Shown: positions 1 to 6,629 of the stretch, in pieces
Layout: each line of letters starts with the position of its first letter
How positions within the stretch are numbered: position 1 is the stretch's first letter
Source of the DNA: Rhizobacter sp.
Lineage (GTDB): Bacteria > Pseudomonadota > Gammaproteobacteria > Burkholderiales > Burkholderiaceae_C
Length of the DNA stretch: 7,116 bases
Assembly: GCA_025360945.1 (NCBI GenBank)
Contig: JANYBE010000371.1
Location: 1 to 7,116 of the forward strand
Direction: 5' to 3'
Program-made: the position numbers and the translations under genes
The notes under the pieces: generated by a model
What the model saw: only the letters and a program-made list of their open reading frames with translations
What the model was told of the DNA's origin: nothing
Databases searched by the model: none

Positions 1-1043
1 CGCATCTGGGTGTCGTCGACCAGTGCGCCGATCTCGTGCTTGCCGCCAAGCGGATCACCGGGCGCGTACTTCGCTGCCTCGGCTTTCACGATCGCGATGA
101 ACTCATCGGCGACGCGCTCGTGCACGAAAACGCGTGACGGCGCGTTGCAGCTTTCGCCGGCATTGAAGAACAGGCTGCCGGCAGCCGTCTTCGCGGCCCG
201 GGCCACGTCGGCGAAATCATCGAACACGACAAAGGCCGACTTGCCTCCGAGCTCGTTGTAGACGCGCTTGAGGTTGCTGCGCCCCGCGTACTCGAGCATC
301 TTGCGGCCGACGCGGGTGCTGCCCGTAAAACCGATCGCGTCGACGTCCGGGTGCAGTGCGAGCGCTTCGCCTGCCTCGTGGCCGAAGCCGGGAACGACGT
401 TAAACACACCCTCGGGCAGGCCCGCCTCGAGCGCGAGTTCGGCCATACGCAGCGCAGTCAGCGGCGACTTCTCGCTCGGCTTGAGCACGACGCTGTTGCC
501 GGTGGCCAGCGCAGGGCCGAGCTTCCAGGCCGCCATGATCATCGGGTAGTTCCAGGGCACGACGGCTCCGATCACGCCCATTGGTTCGCGCGTGATCAAC
601 GCGAGCGCGTTCGCGCCGGTCGGTGCAATCTCGCCGTAGACCTTGTCAATCGCCTCGCCGTACCAGGCGATGCAGCGCGCGGCCGCTGGCACGTCGACCG
701 CTATGCTGTACTGGATCGGCTTGCCCATGTCGAGCGTTTCGAGCAGCGCGAGTTCTTCGCGTGCTGTCATGATCTTCTCGCCGAAGCGCAACAACACCTT
801 TTTGCGCGCGGCCGGTGGCATGCCGGCCCAGCGCCGGTCCTCGAACGCTGCACGCGCCGAGGCGACGGCCGCGTCGACGTCGGCGCCGTGGCCGCGTGCG
901 ACCTGGGTAAGCGTTCGGCCGTCAATCGGCGAGACGCAGGCAAAGGTCTCGCCGCTCGATGCGGCGATACGCTTGCCGTCGATCAGCGCACGGCCGTCGA
1001 AGGCTTGCGTGCCCGCACGCGCATGCCAGTCGATGGTGCTCAT
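1..1043 (-). CDS. puuC: NAD(P)-dependent aldehyde dehydrogenase, PuuC/KauB-like (3' end cut by window edge)
   Basis: This cytoplasmic aldehyde dehydrogenase probably oxidises 4-aminobutyraldehyde to GABA, the step after putrescine transamination. About 347 codons are present and the C-terminal part lies beyond the left edge; family members are near 480-500 residues. The catalytic set is intact. Asn165 lies in PWNYP, Lys188 in VVLKPSE, and the Rossmann motif GFTGST starts at 238. General base Glu264 is in NELGGKS and nucleophile Cys299 is in NAGESCNAPSR. A stretch around residues 118-140 (GKPIQYSI, then WYGEAIDKVYGE) closely resembles E. coli PuuC from memory. The ATG start is supported by a GAGG ribosome site that overlaps the TGA stop of the upstream barrel gene, only 7 bases away, which suggests translational coupling. 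The family and catalytic competence are clear. The exact substrate (4-aminobutyraldehyde, gamma-glutamyl-aminobutyraldehyde or 4-guanidinobutyraldehyde) is inferred from context, so the symbol is tentative; kauB would be the Pseudomonas name. Confidence 0.88.
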   Translation of the reverse strand, partial: MSTIDWHARAGTQAFDGRALIDGKRIAASSGETFACVSPIDGRTLTQVARGHGADVDAAVASARAAFEDRRWAGMPPAARKKVLLRFGEKIMTAREELALLETLDMGKPIQYSIAVDVPAAARCIAWYGEAIDKVYGEIAPTGANALALITREPMGVIGAVVPWNYPMIMAAWKLGPALATGNSVVLKPSEKSPLTALRMAELALEAGLPEGVFNVVPGFGHEAGEALALHPDVDAIGFTGSTRVGRKMLEYAGRSNLKRVYNELGGKSAFVVFDDFADVARAAKTAAGSLFFNAGESCNAPSRVFVHERVADEFIAIVKAEAAKYAPGDPLGGKHEIGALVDDTQM

Positions 1044-1048
1044 GCGGT

Positions 1049-1052
1049 CCTC
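1049..1052 (-). promoter_or_regulatory. Ribosome binding site of the aldehyde dehydrogenase, overlapping the upstream stop codon
   Basis: GAGG lies 5 bases before the ATG at 1043 and shares bases with the TGA stop (1053-1051) of the barrel gene. Ribosomes terminating on the barrel gene would sit on this site, which favours coupled translation. It fixes the dehydrogenase start. Confidence 0.6.
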
Positions 1053-2442
1053 AGAAGAACACCACGACCGATGCGCCAAGCAAGGAGTTGCTCTTGCGGT
1101 AGCTGCCGTCCTTGATATTAAGGAACACTGGTTGCGTTGCACGGTCAAGGCGGTACTCGGTCTTGATCATCGCGTTGGCGGTAAGCTGGTAGTTCACGCC
1201 GATCGCGAACGCGTAGCGGTTCGCGCCCTGGTCGCAGCCATCGACCCAACCGGTCGCGGTGCAGCCGAGCGTCGCGTCGGGACCGATGCCGTTGCGCCCG
1301 TCCTCGACCGAATACTGCAGCAGACCGCCGCCGTTCTTCGCGTTGTTGATGAAGTCCAAACGCGCGACCGCCTCCCAGCGCGGGATGAATTTGTAGGCGG
1401 CCAGACCCGAGACGCCCCACCAGCGCGCGTCACGCAAGGTGCCGTCGGCGGCTGGCACGATAGAGGCGTCCTTCTGGCGACCGACGCCGACCTGGCCTTG
1501 CAGCGTCAGGTCGCCGCGGATGAAGTAGCCGTCAAGCTCGAACAGGTCGAGCCGCGTATCGGGCGACTTGCGGCTTGTCGGGTCGACGTTGAAGGGGCTG
1601 AAGTTCGCCGCCTTGCCGTGCACGCCCGCAAAGCCGAAGCCGACGAACTCACCCTTGGAGTAGTCGACACGGTAAGCGATTACCGGCGACCTGCGGCCGG
1701 CCGGTTGCTTGGTGCTGTTGTAGTTGGCGAGCAGCCCCTTCACGTCCCACTTGCCGCTGATGATCTCCATACCGGCGCCGGTGTAGGCGGTGGGCTCGGT
1801 GAAATCGAGCAGCATGCCGCGCGTCACGAGCTTGGTCGTGGTCGGCTGGGTGTATTCGTAGCCTGACCAGTCGGGGATCTGCCCCGCAAGGAAGCGCGTC
1901 TGCAGGTCGCCGAGCGGGATCGACACCGAGGCTTCGTGAACGATGGAATTCCCGCTCGCGTCGGCGATCGAGCCGGCGCCGCGGTTGGGCATCAGTGTCA
2001 GCCGCCACTTGGTGCCGCCGTCCATCTCTTTTTGGAAGTCGATCGCCGCGGTGCCGAAATAGCCGTTGTCGTAGTTGTAGCCGTCATCGGAGATGCGATT
2101 GAGGAACTGGAAGCCGGCGCGGCGCTGCGCCCGGTTGTAGATGTAGGTCGGGTCGAAGAAACCGCCGATCTTCAGGCCCTTGTAGCCAAGCGCCTCGTTG
2201 TTGTCCTCGAGCGCCTCGGTCTTCACCGCGATGCGGTTGAACTCTGTCGACTGCTCGGGCGTCATGCCCCATTGCTTCTCGGTTGCTGCGGGCTTGTCGG
2301 CGAGCTTCTTCTCTAGTTCGCCGACCCGGTCCTTCAGGGCCTTGAGTTCCTTTAGCAGCTCGTCGTTGGACTGTGCGAGTGCTCCGGCGGGATAGGCAGC
2401 AGCCAGGGCGAGCGCCAGAGTGGCGGGCTTCCAGAGGTTCAT
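1051..2442 (-). CDS. Outer-membrane beta-barrel (porin-like) protein with N-terminal coiled coil, possibly DUF3138 family
   Basis: This 463-residue protein is predicted to sit in the outer membrane. A Sec signal peptide covers residues 1-23, with probable cleavage at ALA|QS. Residues 25-50 form a charged heptad-like helix (repeats such as LLKELKALKDRV), as in trimeric porins with a periplasmic coiled coil. From about residue 88 the sequence alternates polar and aromatic residues in amphipathic strands rich in Gly, Tyr and Trp. The chain ends in VVVFF, a terminal Phe typical of BAM-recognised barrels. Cys394 and Cys403 probably lie in one surface loop and could form a disulfide. From memory it resembles DUF3138 proteins of Burkholderiales, but I could not check this. 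It follows potI by 27 bases and precedes the dehydrogenase by 7, so it belongs to the polyamine operon. A role in passing polyamines across the outer membrane is inference from position. Barrel architecture is well supported; substrate is not. Confidence 0.85.
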   Translation of the reverse strand: MNLWKPATLALALAAAYPAGALAQSNDELLKELKALKDRVGELEKKLADKPAATEKQWGMTPEQSTEFNRIAVKTEALEDNNEALGYKGLKIGGFFDPTYIYNRAQRRAGFQFLNRISDDGYNYDNGYFGTAAIDFQKEMDGGTKWRLTLMPNRGAGSIADASGNSIVHEASVSIPLGDLQTRFLAGQIPDWSGYEYTQPTTTKLVTRGMLLDFTEPTAYTGAGMEIISGKWDVKGLLANYNSTKQPAGRRSPVIAYRVDYSKGEFVGFGFAGVHGKAANFSPFNVDPTSRKSPDTRLDLFELDGYFIRGDLTLQGQVGVGRQKDASIVPAADGTLRDARWWGVSGLAAYKFIPRWEAVARLDFINNAKNGGGLLQYSVEDGRNGIGPDATLGCTATGWVDGCDQGANRYAFAIGVNYQLTANAMIKTEYRLDRATQPVFLNIKDGSYRKSNSLLGASVVVFF

Positions 2443-2448
2443 GCAGTT

Positions 2449-2454
2449 CTCCTT
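2449..2454 (-). promoter_or_regulatory. Strong ribosome binding site of the barrel gene
   Basis: AAGGAG lies 6 bases before the ATG at 2442, in the 27-base gap after potI. It is the best Shine-Dalgarno match in the cluster. That fits a barrel protein needed in higher copy than the permeases, and it confirms the start. Confidence 0.75.
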
Positions 2455-2469
2455 TTTGTGCGGGTTGGG

Positions 2470-3339
2470 TTAACTGTCGTCGCGCTGGGCCTGCGCGATG
2501 GCCTTGGCGCGCTCGCGCTCGGCGCGCGCTATCAAATAGCTGGCGACCACGGTGCCGATCGCGACCAGCGTGATGATGACGGTGGCGACCGCATTGACGC
2601 TCGGGTTCAGCCCGAGGCGCGCGCGCGAGAAGATCACGAGCGGCATCGTCGTCGAGCCGGGGCCGTTCAGGAATGCCGACAGCACCACGTCGTCAAGCGA
2701 TAGCGTGAAGGTCAGCAGCCAGGCAGACATCAGCGCCTGCGCGATCATCGGCAGCGTGACCAGCGCGAAGACCTGGAACGGCTTGGCGCCCAGGTCCATC
2801 GCCGCCTCCTCGAGCTGCGGATTCAGGCCTTGCAGGCGTGCCTGCACGACCACGGTGGCGTAGGCCATGCCCAGTAGCAGGTGGCCGAACCAGATCGTCA
2901 TCACGCCGCGCTCGGGGAAGCCGAGAGCCTTTTGCACCGACACCAGCATCAGCAACAGCGAAAGGCCGATGATCACCTCGGGCATCACGAGCGGCGCGTT
3001 GACCATGCCGGTGAAGAGCGTTCGGCCGGTGAAGCGCCGGTATTTGACAAGCGCGAATGCGGCGAGCGTGCCGAGGATCAGCGAACTCCATGCGGTGAAG
3101 AAAGCGATCTTCAGCGACAACCACAGGCCGCTCAGCATTTCGCCGTCGCTGGCGAGCTTCACGTACCACTTGAGCGTGAAACCTTTCCACAGATTGGGCA
3201 CCGGTGAATCGTTGAACGAATAGACGACCAGCGCGACGATGGGCAGGTACAGGAACAAGTAGCCCGCGCCCAGCCAGGCGCGGCCGAAGCCGCGCGCGAA
3301 GGTCGCACCAAAAGGCGTTGTGATGCGCTGGTCGCTCAT
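2470..3339 (-). CDS. potI: Putrescine ABC transporter permease PotI
   Basis: This is the second inner-membrane permease of the polyamine importer, pairing with PotH to form the channel driven by PotG. It has 289 residues, close to E. coli PotI (281). Hydrophobic segments lie near residues 22-42, 72-98, 110-135, 147-167, 195-215 and 248-270, giving six membrane spans. The cytoplasmic coupling loop has the EAA motif EEAAMDLGA at 177-185, which docks on the ATPase. The tail after residue 270 is charged and cytoplasmic. The ATG overlaps the potH stop as ATGA, and an AGGAG site 8 bases upstream (3352-3348) supports this start. Family and role are clear. Putrescine rather than spermidine is inferred from the PotF partner and the neighbouring SpuC-like enzyme. 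Confidence 0.93.
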   Translation of the reverse strand: MSDQRITTPFGATFARGFGRAWLGAGYLFLYLPIVALVVYSFNDSPVPNLWKGFTLKWYVKLASDGEMLSGLWLSLKIAFFTAWSSLILGTLAAFALVKYRRFTGRTLFTGMVNAPLVMPEVIIGLSLLLMLVSVQKALGFPERGVMTIWFGHLLLGMAYATVVVQARLQGLNPQLEEAAMDLGAKPFQVFALVTLPMIAQALMSAWLLTFTLSLDDVVLSAFLNGPGSTTMPLVIFSRARLGLNPSVNAVATVIITLVAIGTVVASYLIARAERERAKAIAQAQRDDS

Positions 3340-4259
3340 GCCGCCTTCTCCTGCGCTTCCGCCTGGTAGCGATTGAAGATCGCGAGTGGCACGATGATCA
3401 GCAAGATCATCACGACGGCCACTGTAGAGGCCATCGGCCAGTCGTTATTGCTGAAGAACTCGTCCCACAGCACGCGACCGATCATCAACGTCTGCGGGCC
3501 CCCGAGCAGTTCGGGGATCACGAACTCGCCGACGCAGGGAATGAACACCAGCATCGAGCCGGCGATGATGCCGGCCTTGGACAGTGGCACCGTGATGAGC
3601 CAAAACGCCTTCCATGGCGTCGCGCCGAGGTCGGACGCGGCCTCGAGCAGCTTCAGATCCATCTTCGCCAGGTTCGAGTACAGGGGCAGGATCATGAACG
3701 GCAAGTAGGTGTAGACCATGCCGATCACGAGCGAGAACGGCGTGTTCATCAGCTTGCCCGGCGCCGAGATCACGTCGAAGTACGCCAGCGACTGGTCGAG
3801 GTGCAGCGCGATCAGCACATTCCAGACCCAGCCGTTCTCGTCGAGCAGGCCCTTCCAGGCGTAGACGCGCAGCAGGAACGAGGTCCAAAACGGCAGCATC
3901 ACGAGCATCAGCAGGGCCGGCTGGATCGTGGCCTTGGCGCGCGCCATGAAGTACGAGAACGGGTAGCCGATCGCGAGACAGAAGACCGTCGTGATCGCCG
4001 CGTACTTGATGCTCGACCAGTAAGTCTTCCAGTAGAGATCGTCCTGCGTGAGTGAGAAGTAGGTGTTGCCGCGCAGGGTCAGTTGCAGCACGCCGTCCTT
4101 GACCGTCAGGATGTCGTTGACGCTGACCGTGCCCATCTCGGACAGGCTGTACTTGACCACGACCAGAAACGGCGCAAGGAAAAATACGACGAGCCACAGG
4201 TAGGGCACGCCGATCACGCTGGTGCGCCCGCGTCGGACCCAGTCGAATAGGCGCTTCAT
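3336..4259 (-). CDS. potH: Putrescine ABC transporter permease PotH
   Basis: This is the first inner-membrane permease of the importer. From the ATG at 4259 it has 307 residues (E. coli PotH has 317). Hydrophobic segments lie near 16-36, 84-105, 113-133, 174-195, 227-250 and 276-295. The large periplasmic stretch between spans 1 and 2 (about 37-83) is typical of PotB/PotH proteins. The EAA coupling motif EAASDLGAT is at 206-214, and the conserved region GEFVIPELLGGP follows from 244. The frame stays open to a GTG at 4292, which would add 11 residues. I prefer 4259 because it forms an ATGA overlap with the potG stop, as at the potH/potI junction, and the protein then begins MKRLFDW just before the first membrane span. 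Neither start has a convincing ribosome site, so translation is probably coupled to potG. Confidence 0.93.
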   Translation of the reverse strand: MKRLFDWVRRGRTSVIGVPYLWLVVFFLAPFLVVVKYSLSEMGTVSVNDILTVKDGVLQLTLRGNTYFSLTQDDLYWKTYWSSIKYAAITTVFCLAIGYPFSYFMARAKATIQPALLMLVMLPFWTSFLLRVYAWKGLLDENGWVWNVLIALHLDQSLAYFDVISAPGKLMNTPFSLVIGMVYTYLPFMILPLYSNLAKMDLKLLEAASDLGATPWKAFWLITVPLSKAGIIAGSMLVFIPCVGEFVIPELLGGPQTLMIGRVLWDEFFSNNDWPMASTVAVVMILLIIVPLAIFNRYQAEAQEKAA

Positions 4260-5377
4260 TGGGTGAGCACCACTTGCGAGGTCGGCGACCACGAGGCCCA
4301 GGCGGCGTCGCCCCAGGTCAACTGGTCGTCGCGGTGGCGTGCGACGTTGCTCTGGCTGACCTTGAGCATTGCGCCGCTGGTGAGCGCCAGATGGTAGACA
4401 GTGAAGCTGCCGAAATACGCCAGGTCTTTGATCGTGCCCTGCACGCGGTTGTGCGCCCCGTGCTCGCTGGCGGGCATCTCGCGCTGCAACGCGATCTTCT
4501 CAGGACGAACCGCCACGCTGACCGTCATGCCTTCGGTGCCGGTGATGCCGTGGCCGACGTAGTGGCTGCAATCGGCACACTGGATCACGACGTGGTCGGG
4601 CGCGTCCGCGCTAAGCTTGCCCTCCATCATGTTGACGTTGCCGATGAAGTCAGCGACGAAGCGCGTCGCCGGCGTCTCGTAGATGTCGCCGGGCGCACCG
4701 ACCTGCAGGATGCGGCCCTCGCTCATCACCGCGATGCGCGAGGCCATCGTCATCGCCTCTTCCTGGTCGTGCGTGACCATCACGCAAGTCACGCCGACTT
4801 CCTCGATGATGTTGACGAGCTCGATCTGGGTCTCTTCGCGCAGCTTCTTGTCGAGAGCGCCCAGCGGCTCGTCGAGCAGCATCAGCTGAGGCCGCTTGGC
4901 AAGGCTGCGCGCGAGTGCGACGCGCTGCTGCTGCCCGCCGGACAGCTGGTGCGGCTTGCGCTTGGCGTACTTGCCCAGCTGCACCAACTTGAGCATCGCC
5001 TCGACGCGCGCGGCGACCTGGTCCTTGGGCATCGCGTCGCGGCGCAGCCCGAACGCGATGTTGTCCCACACCGTCAAATGCGGGAACAACGCATAGGACT
5101 GGAACATCATGTTGATCGGCCGCTCGTAGGGCGGCATACCGGCGAGGTCGACGCCATTGAGCACGATGCTGCCGCTGCTCGGCGTTTCGAAGCCCGCGAG
5201 CATGCGCAGCAGCGTCGTCTTGCCGCAGCCCGAGGACCCGAGCAGCGCGAAGATCTCGCCCTTCTTGATATCAAGGCTGACATGGTTCACGGCCTTGTAG
5301 CCGCTGAAATCCTTGACGACGTCGTGGATCTGCAGGTAGGCGGCGGTGCCGGCCGGGTTGTCGGTGCTTGCTGCCAT
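4256..5377 (-). CDS. potG: Putrescine ABC transporter ATP-binding protein PotG
   Basis: This cytoplasmic ATPase powers polyamine import and works as a dimer under PotH and PotI. It has 373 residues with a complete nucleotide-binding domain: Walker A GSSGCGKTT at 47-55, Q-loop Gln93, signature LSGGQQQ at 145-151, Walker B LMLLDEP at 165-171, D-loop near 173-176 and switch His203. The C-terminal region from about 240 carries the TOBE-type regulatory fold of the MalK/PotA group, including VRPEKIAL near 290-300. The start lies 12 bases after the potF stop with only a weak purine-rich site (GAAAG). The stop overlaps the potH ATG. All catalytic residues are present, so it should be active. The family is certain; its partners follow from the operon. 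Confidence 0.95.
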   Translation of the reverse strand: MAASTDNPAGTAAYLQIHDVVKDFSGYKAVNHVSLDIKKGEIFALLGSSGCGKTTLLRMLAGFETPSSGSIVLNGVDLAGMPPYERPINMMFQSYALFPHLTVWDNIAFGLRRDAMPKDQVAARVEAMLKLVQLGKYAKRKPHQLSGGQQQRVALARSLAKRPQLMLLDEPLGALDKKLREETQIELVNIIEEVGVTCVMVTHDQEEAMTMASRIAVMSEGRILQVGAPGDIYETPATRFVADFIGNVNMMEGKLSADAPDHVVIQCADCSHYVGHGITGTEGMTVSVAVRPEKIALQREMPASEHGAHNRVQGTIKDLAYFGSFTVYHLALTSGAMLKVSQSNVARHRDDQLTWGDAAWASWSPTSQVVLTQ

Positions 5378-5389
5378 GCGGGCTTTCGA

Positions 5390-6511
5390 TCAGATGCCGG
5401 TCTTGAACGAGGTATATAGACGCGTCATCGTGCGCCTGATGTCGTTGGACAAGGGCTCAGGATTGGCCATCTTTTTCATGTCGGCGTCGCTGAGGAACAC
5501 GGTCGGGTTGTTCGCGACCTCGGGCTTGACGAACTTCTTCGATTCCTTGTTTGGGTTGGCGTAGAAGACCTTGTTGGTCAGGCTCGCGTCGACCTCGGGG
5601 CGCATGATGTAGTTGATCCACTTCAGCGCGTTGTTCGGGTGCGGCGCGTCCGCGGGAATCGCCATCGTGTCGAAGAACAGCACACCGCCGGTGCTCGGGA
5701 GCAGGGCCTGGATGTTCTGTCCGGTCTTGCCTTCGAGCGCGCGCTGCTTCGCGATGTTGATGTCACCCGACCAGCCGAGCGCCACGCAGATCGATCCGCT
5801 GGCCATGTCGTTGATGTAGCCCGACGAACTGAACAGCGTCACGTAAGGGCGCACCGACTTGAGCAGTGGCGCAACGCCCTGGTAGTCGGCCTGGTTGCGG
5901 CTGAACGCGGGCTTGCCGAGGTAGTGCAGCGCGGCCGGAACCACGTCGGTCGGCGAATCGAGGAAGGACACGCCGCACGATTTCAGCTTCGAGATGTACT
6001 CGGGCTTGAAGACCAGATCCCAGGCGTTCTCGGGCATCGGCATGCCGCCGAGCGCGGCCTTGACCTTGTCGACGTTGATGCCAACCGTGGTGTAGCCCCA
6101 CAGCCAGTTGACGAGGTACTGGTTGCCCGGATCGAGTGCGGCGAGCTGGGCCTGGATCGCCGGGTCCATGTTCTTCAGGTTCGGCAATTGCGCCTTGTCG
6201 AGCTTGCGCAGCAAGCCGCCATCGGCCTGGATCTTGGCCCAGTACGACGAGGGCACGACGACGTCGTAACCAGTCTTGCCGGCGACCAGCTTGGCGTGCA
6301 GGATTTCGTTGCTGTCGAAGACGTCGTAGCGGACCTTGATGCCAGTTTCCTTCTCGAAGTTAGCGATCGTGTCGTCGGCGATGTAGTCGGACCAGTTGTA
6401 GATGTTCAGAACCTTTTCTTCTTCCTGCGCGCGCGCCGCACCGGCAAGGAGCAGCGCAGATGCCGCGGTGATAACAGCCAGAGAGAGCAGGGTTTTGAAC
6501 ATCCGTTTCAT
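5390..6511 (-). CDS. potF: Periplasmic putrescine-binding protein PotF (SpuD-like)
   Basis: This periplasmic protein captures polyamine for PotGHI. It has 373 residues (E. coli PotF has 370). A signal peptide covers residues 1-28 (KR start, hydrophobic core, cleavage at ARA|QE). The mature part begins with the family hallmark NWSDYIADDT. Residues matching the E. coli PotF pocket, by remembered alignment, are Trp40, Ser41, Asp42, Ser88, Trp247, Asp250, Asp281 and Tyr317. They lie in NWSDY, VVPSS, GWSGD, FFDTMA and VFYAN. Asp189 stands where E. coli has Glu185, a conservative change. The pocket pattern favours putrescine, though spermidine cannot be excluded. The start is set by AAGGA 7 bases upstream of the ATG. 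It is the first gene after the sigma-54 promoter, and its stop is 12 bases before potG. Confidence 0.94.
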   Translation of the reverse strand: MKRMFKTLLSLAVITAASALLLAGAARAQEEEKVLNIYNWSDYIADDTIANFEKETGIKVRYDVFDSNEILHAKLVAGKTGYDVVVPSSYWAKIQADGGLLRKLDKAQLPNLKNMDPAIQAQLAALDPGNQYLVNWLWGYTTVGINVDKVKAALGGMPMPENAWDLVFKPEYISKLKSCGVSFLDSPTDVVPAALHYLGKPAFSRNQADYQGVAPLLKSVRPYVTLFSSSGYINDMASGSICVALGWSGDINIAKQRALEGKTGQNIQALLPSTGGVLFFDTMAIPADAPHPNNALKWINYIMRPEVDASLTNKVFYANPNKESKKFVKPEVANNPTVFLSDADMKKMANPEPLSNDIRRTMTRLYTSFKTGI

Positions 6512-6518
6512 GGTCGTG

Positions 6519-6523
6519 TCCTT
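6519..6523 (-). promoter_or_regulatory. Ribosome binding site of potF
   Basis: AAGGA lies 7 bases before the potF ATG at 6511. It confirms that start over the internal ATG three codons later. Confidence 0.65.
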
Positions 6524-6594
6524 GTCGGGAGGGAAGGGTTAGTGATCGGGTGCGTCTACCAGTCTAGCCAGCCGCCGCCGGGGTGCCCAATACA

Positions 6595-6611
6595 GGCAAA
6601 CCCCGTGCCAA
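6595..6611 (-). promoter_or_regulatory. Sigma-54 (RpoN) -24/-12 promoter for the potF operon
   Basis: On the minus strand the sequence reads TTGGCACGGGGTTTGCC. It contains TGGCACG, four bases, then TTGC, with exactly ten bases between the GG of the -24 box (6609-6608) and the GC of the -12 box (6597-6596). Compared with the sigma-54 consensus YTGGCACG-N4-TTGCW, only the last position (C for W) differs. The site lies in the 118-base gap between the aminotransferase stop and potF and points at potF. The start of transcription would fall near 6584, leaving a leader of about 70 bases. Such promoters need an AAA+ enhancer-binding protein. I see no convincing NtrC-type site nearby, and any enhancer would lie inside the aminotransferase gene. 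The rest of the gap (6512-6594) holds only the potF ribosome site and a GC-rich leader. Confidence 0.8.
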
Positions 6612-6627
6612 TGCGGGTTGTCACGGG
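6602..6627. repeat. Short inverted repeat downstream of the aminotransferase stop, overlapping the -24 box
   Basis: CCCGTG (6602-6607) and CACGGG (6622-6627) are perfect 6-base arms with 14 bases between them, starting two bases after the aminotransferase stop. On the minus-strand transcript this could fold as a weak hairpin. No clear U-run follows, only GTTTGCC, so it is a poor terminator candidate. One arm shares bases with the sigma-54 -24 element. It may be chance or a by-product of the promoter sequence. Confidence 0.3.
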
Positions 6628-6629
6628 TC

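Noticed and set aside
643..1866. Plus-strand open frame of 407 codons opposite the barrel and dehydrogenase genes
   Set aside because: It is antisense to two well-supported genes, has the Arg/Ala/Val-rich composition of a GC-rich shadow frame, and shows no recognisable domain.
5408..5417. TATA-rich patch (GGTATATAGA) as a promoter
   Set aside because: It lies within the potF coding end (Leu-Tyr-Thr codons) with no matching -35 box; ordinary coding sequence explains it.
4259..5419. Plus-strand open frame of 386 codons opposite potG
   Set aside because: It mirrors the intact PotG gene and has a low-complexity Arg/His/Asp/Leu-rich translation with no motif, as expected from antisense of GC-rich coding DNA.
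6562..6592. Possible sigma-70 promoter before potF (TTGGGC, 18 bases, TAGACT, minus strand)
   Set aside because: Only 3 of 6 and 4 of 6 bases match, and the nearby sigma-54 element is a far better match.
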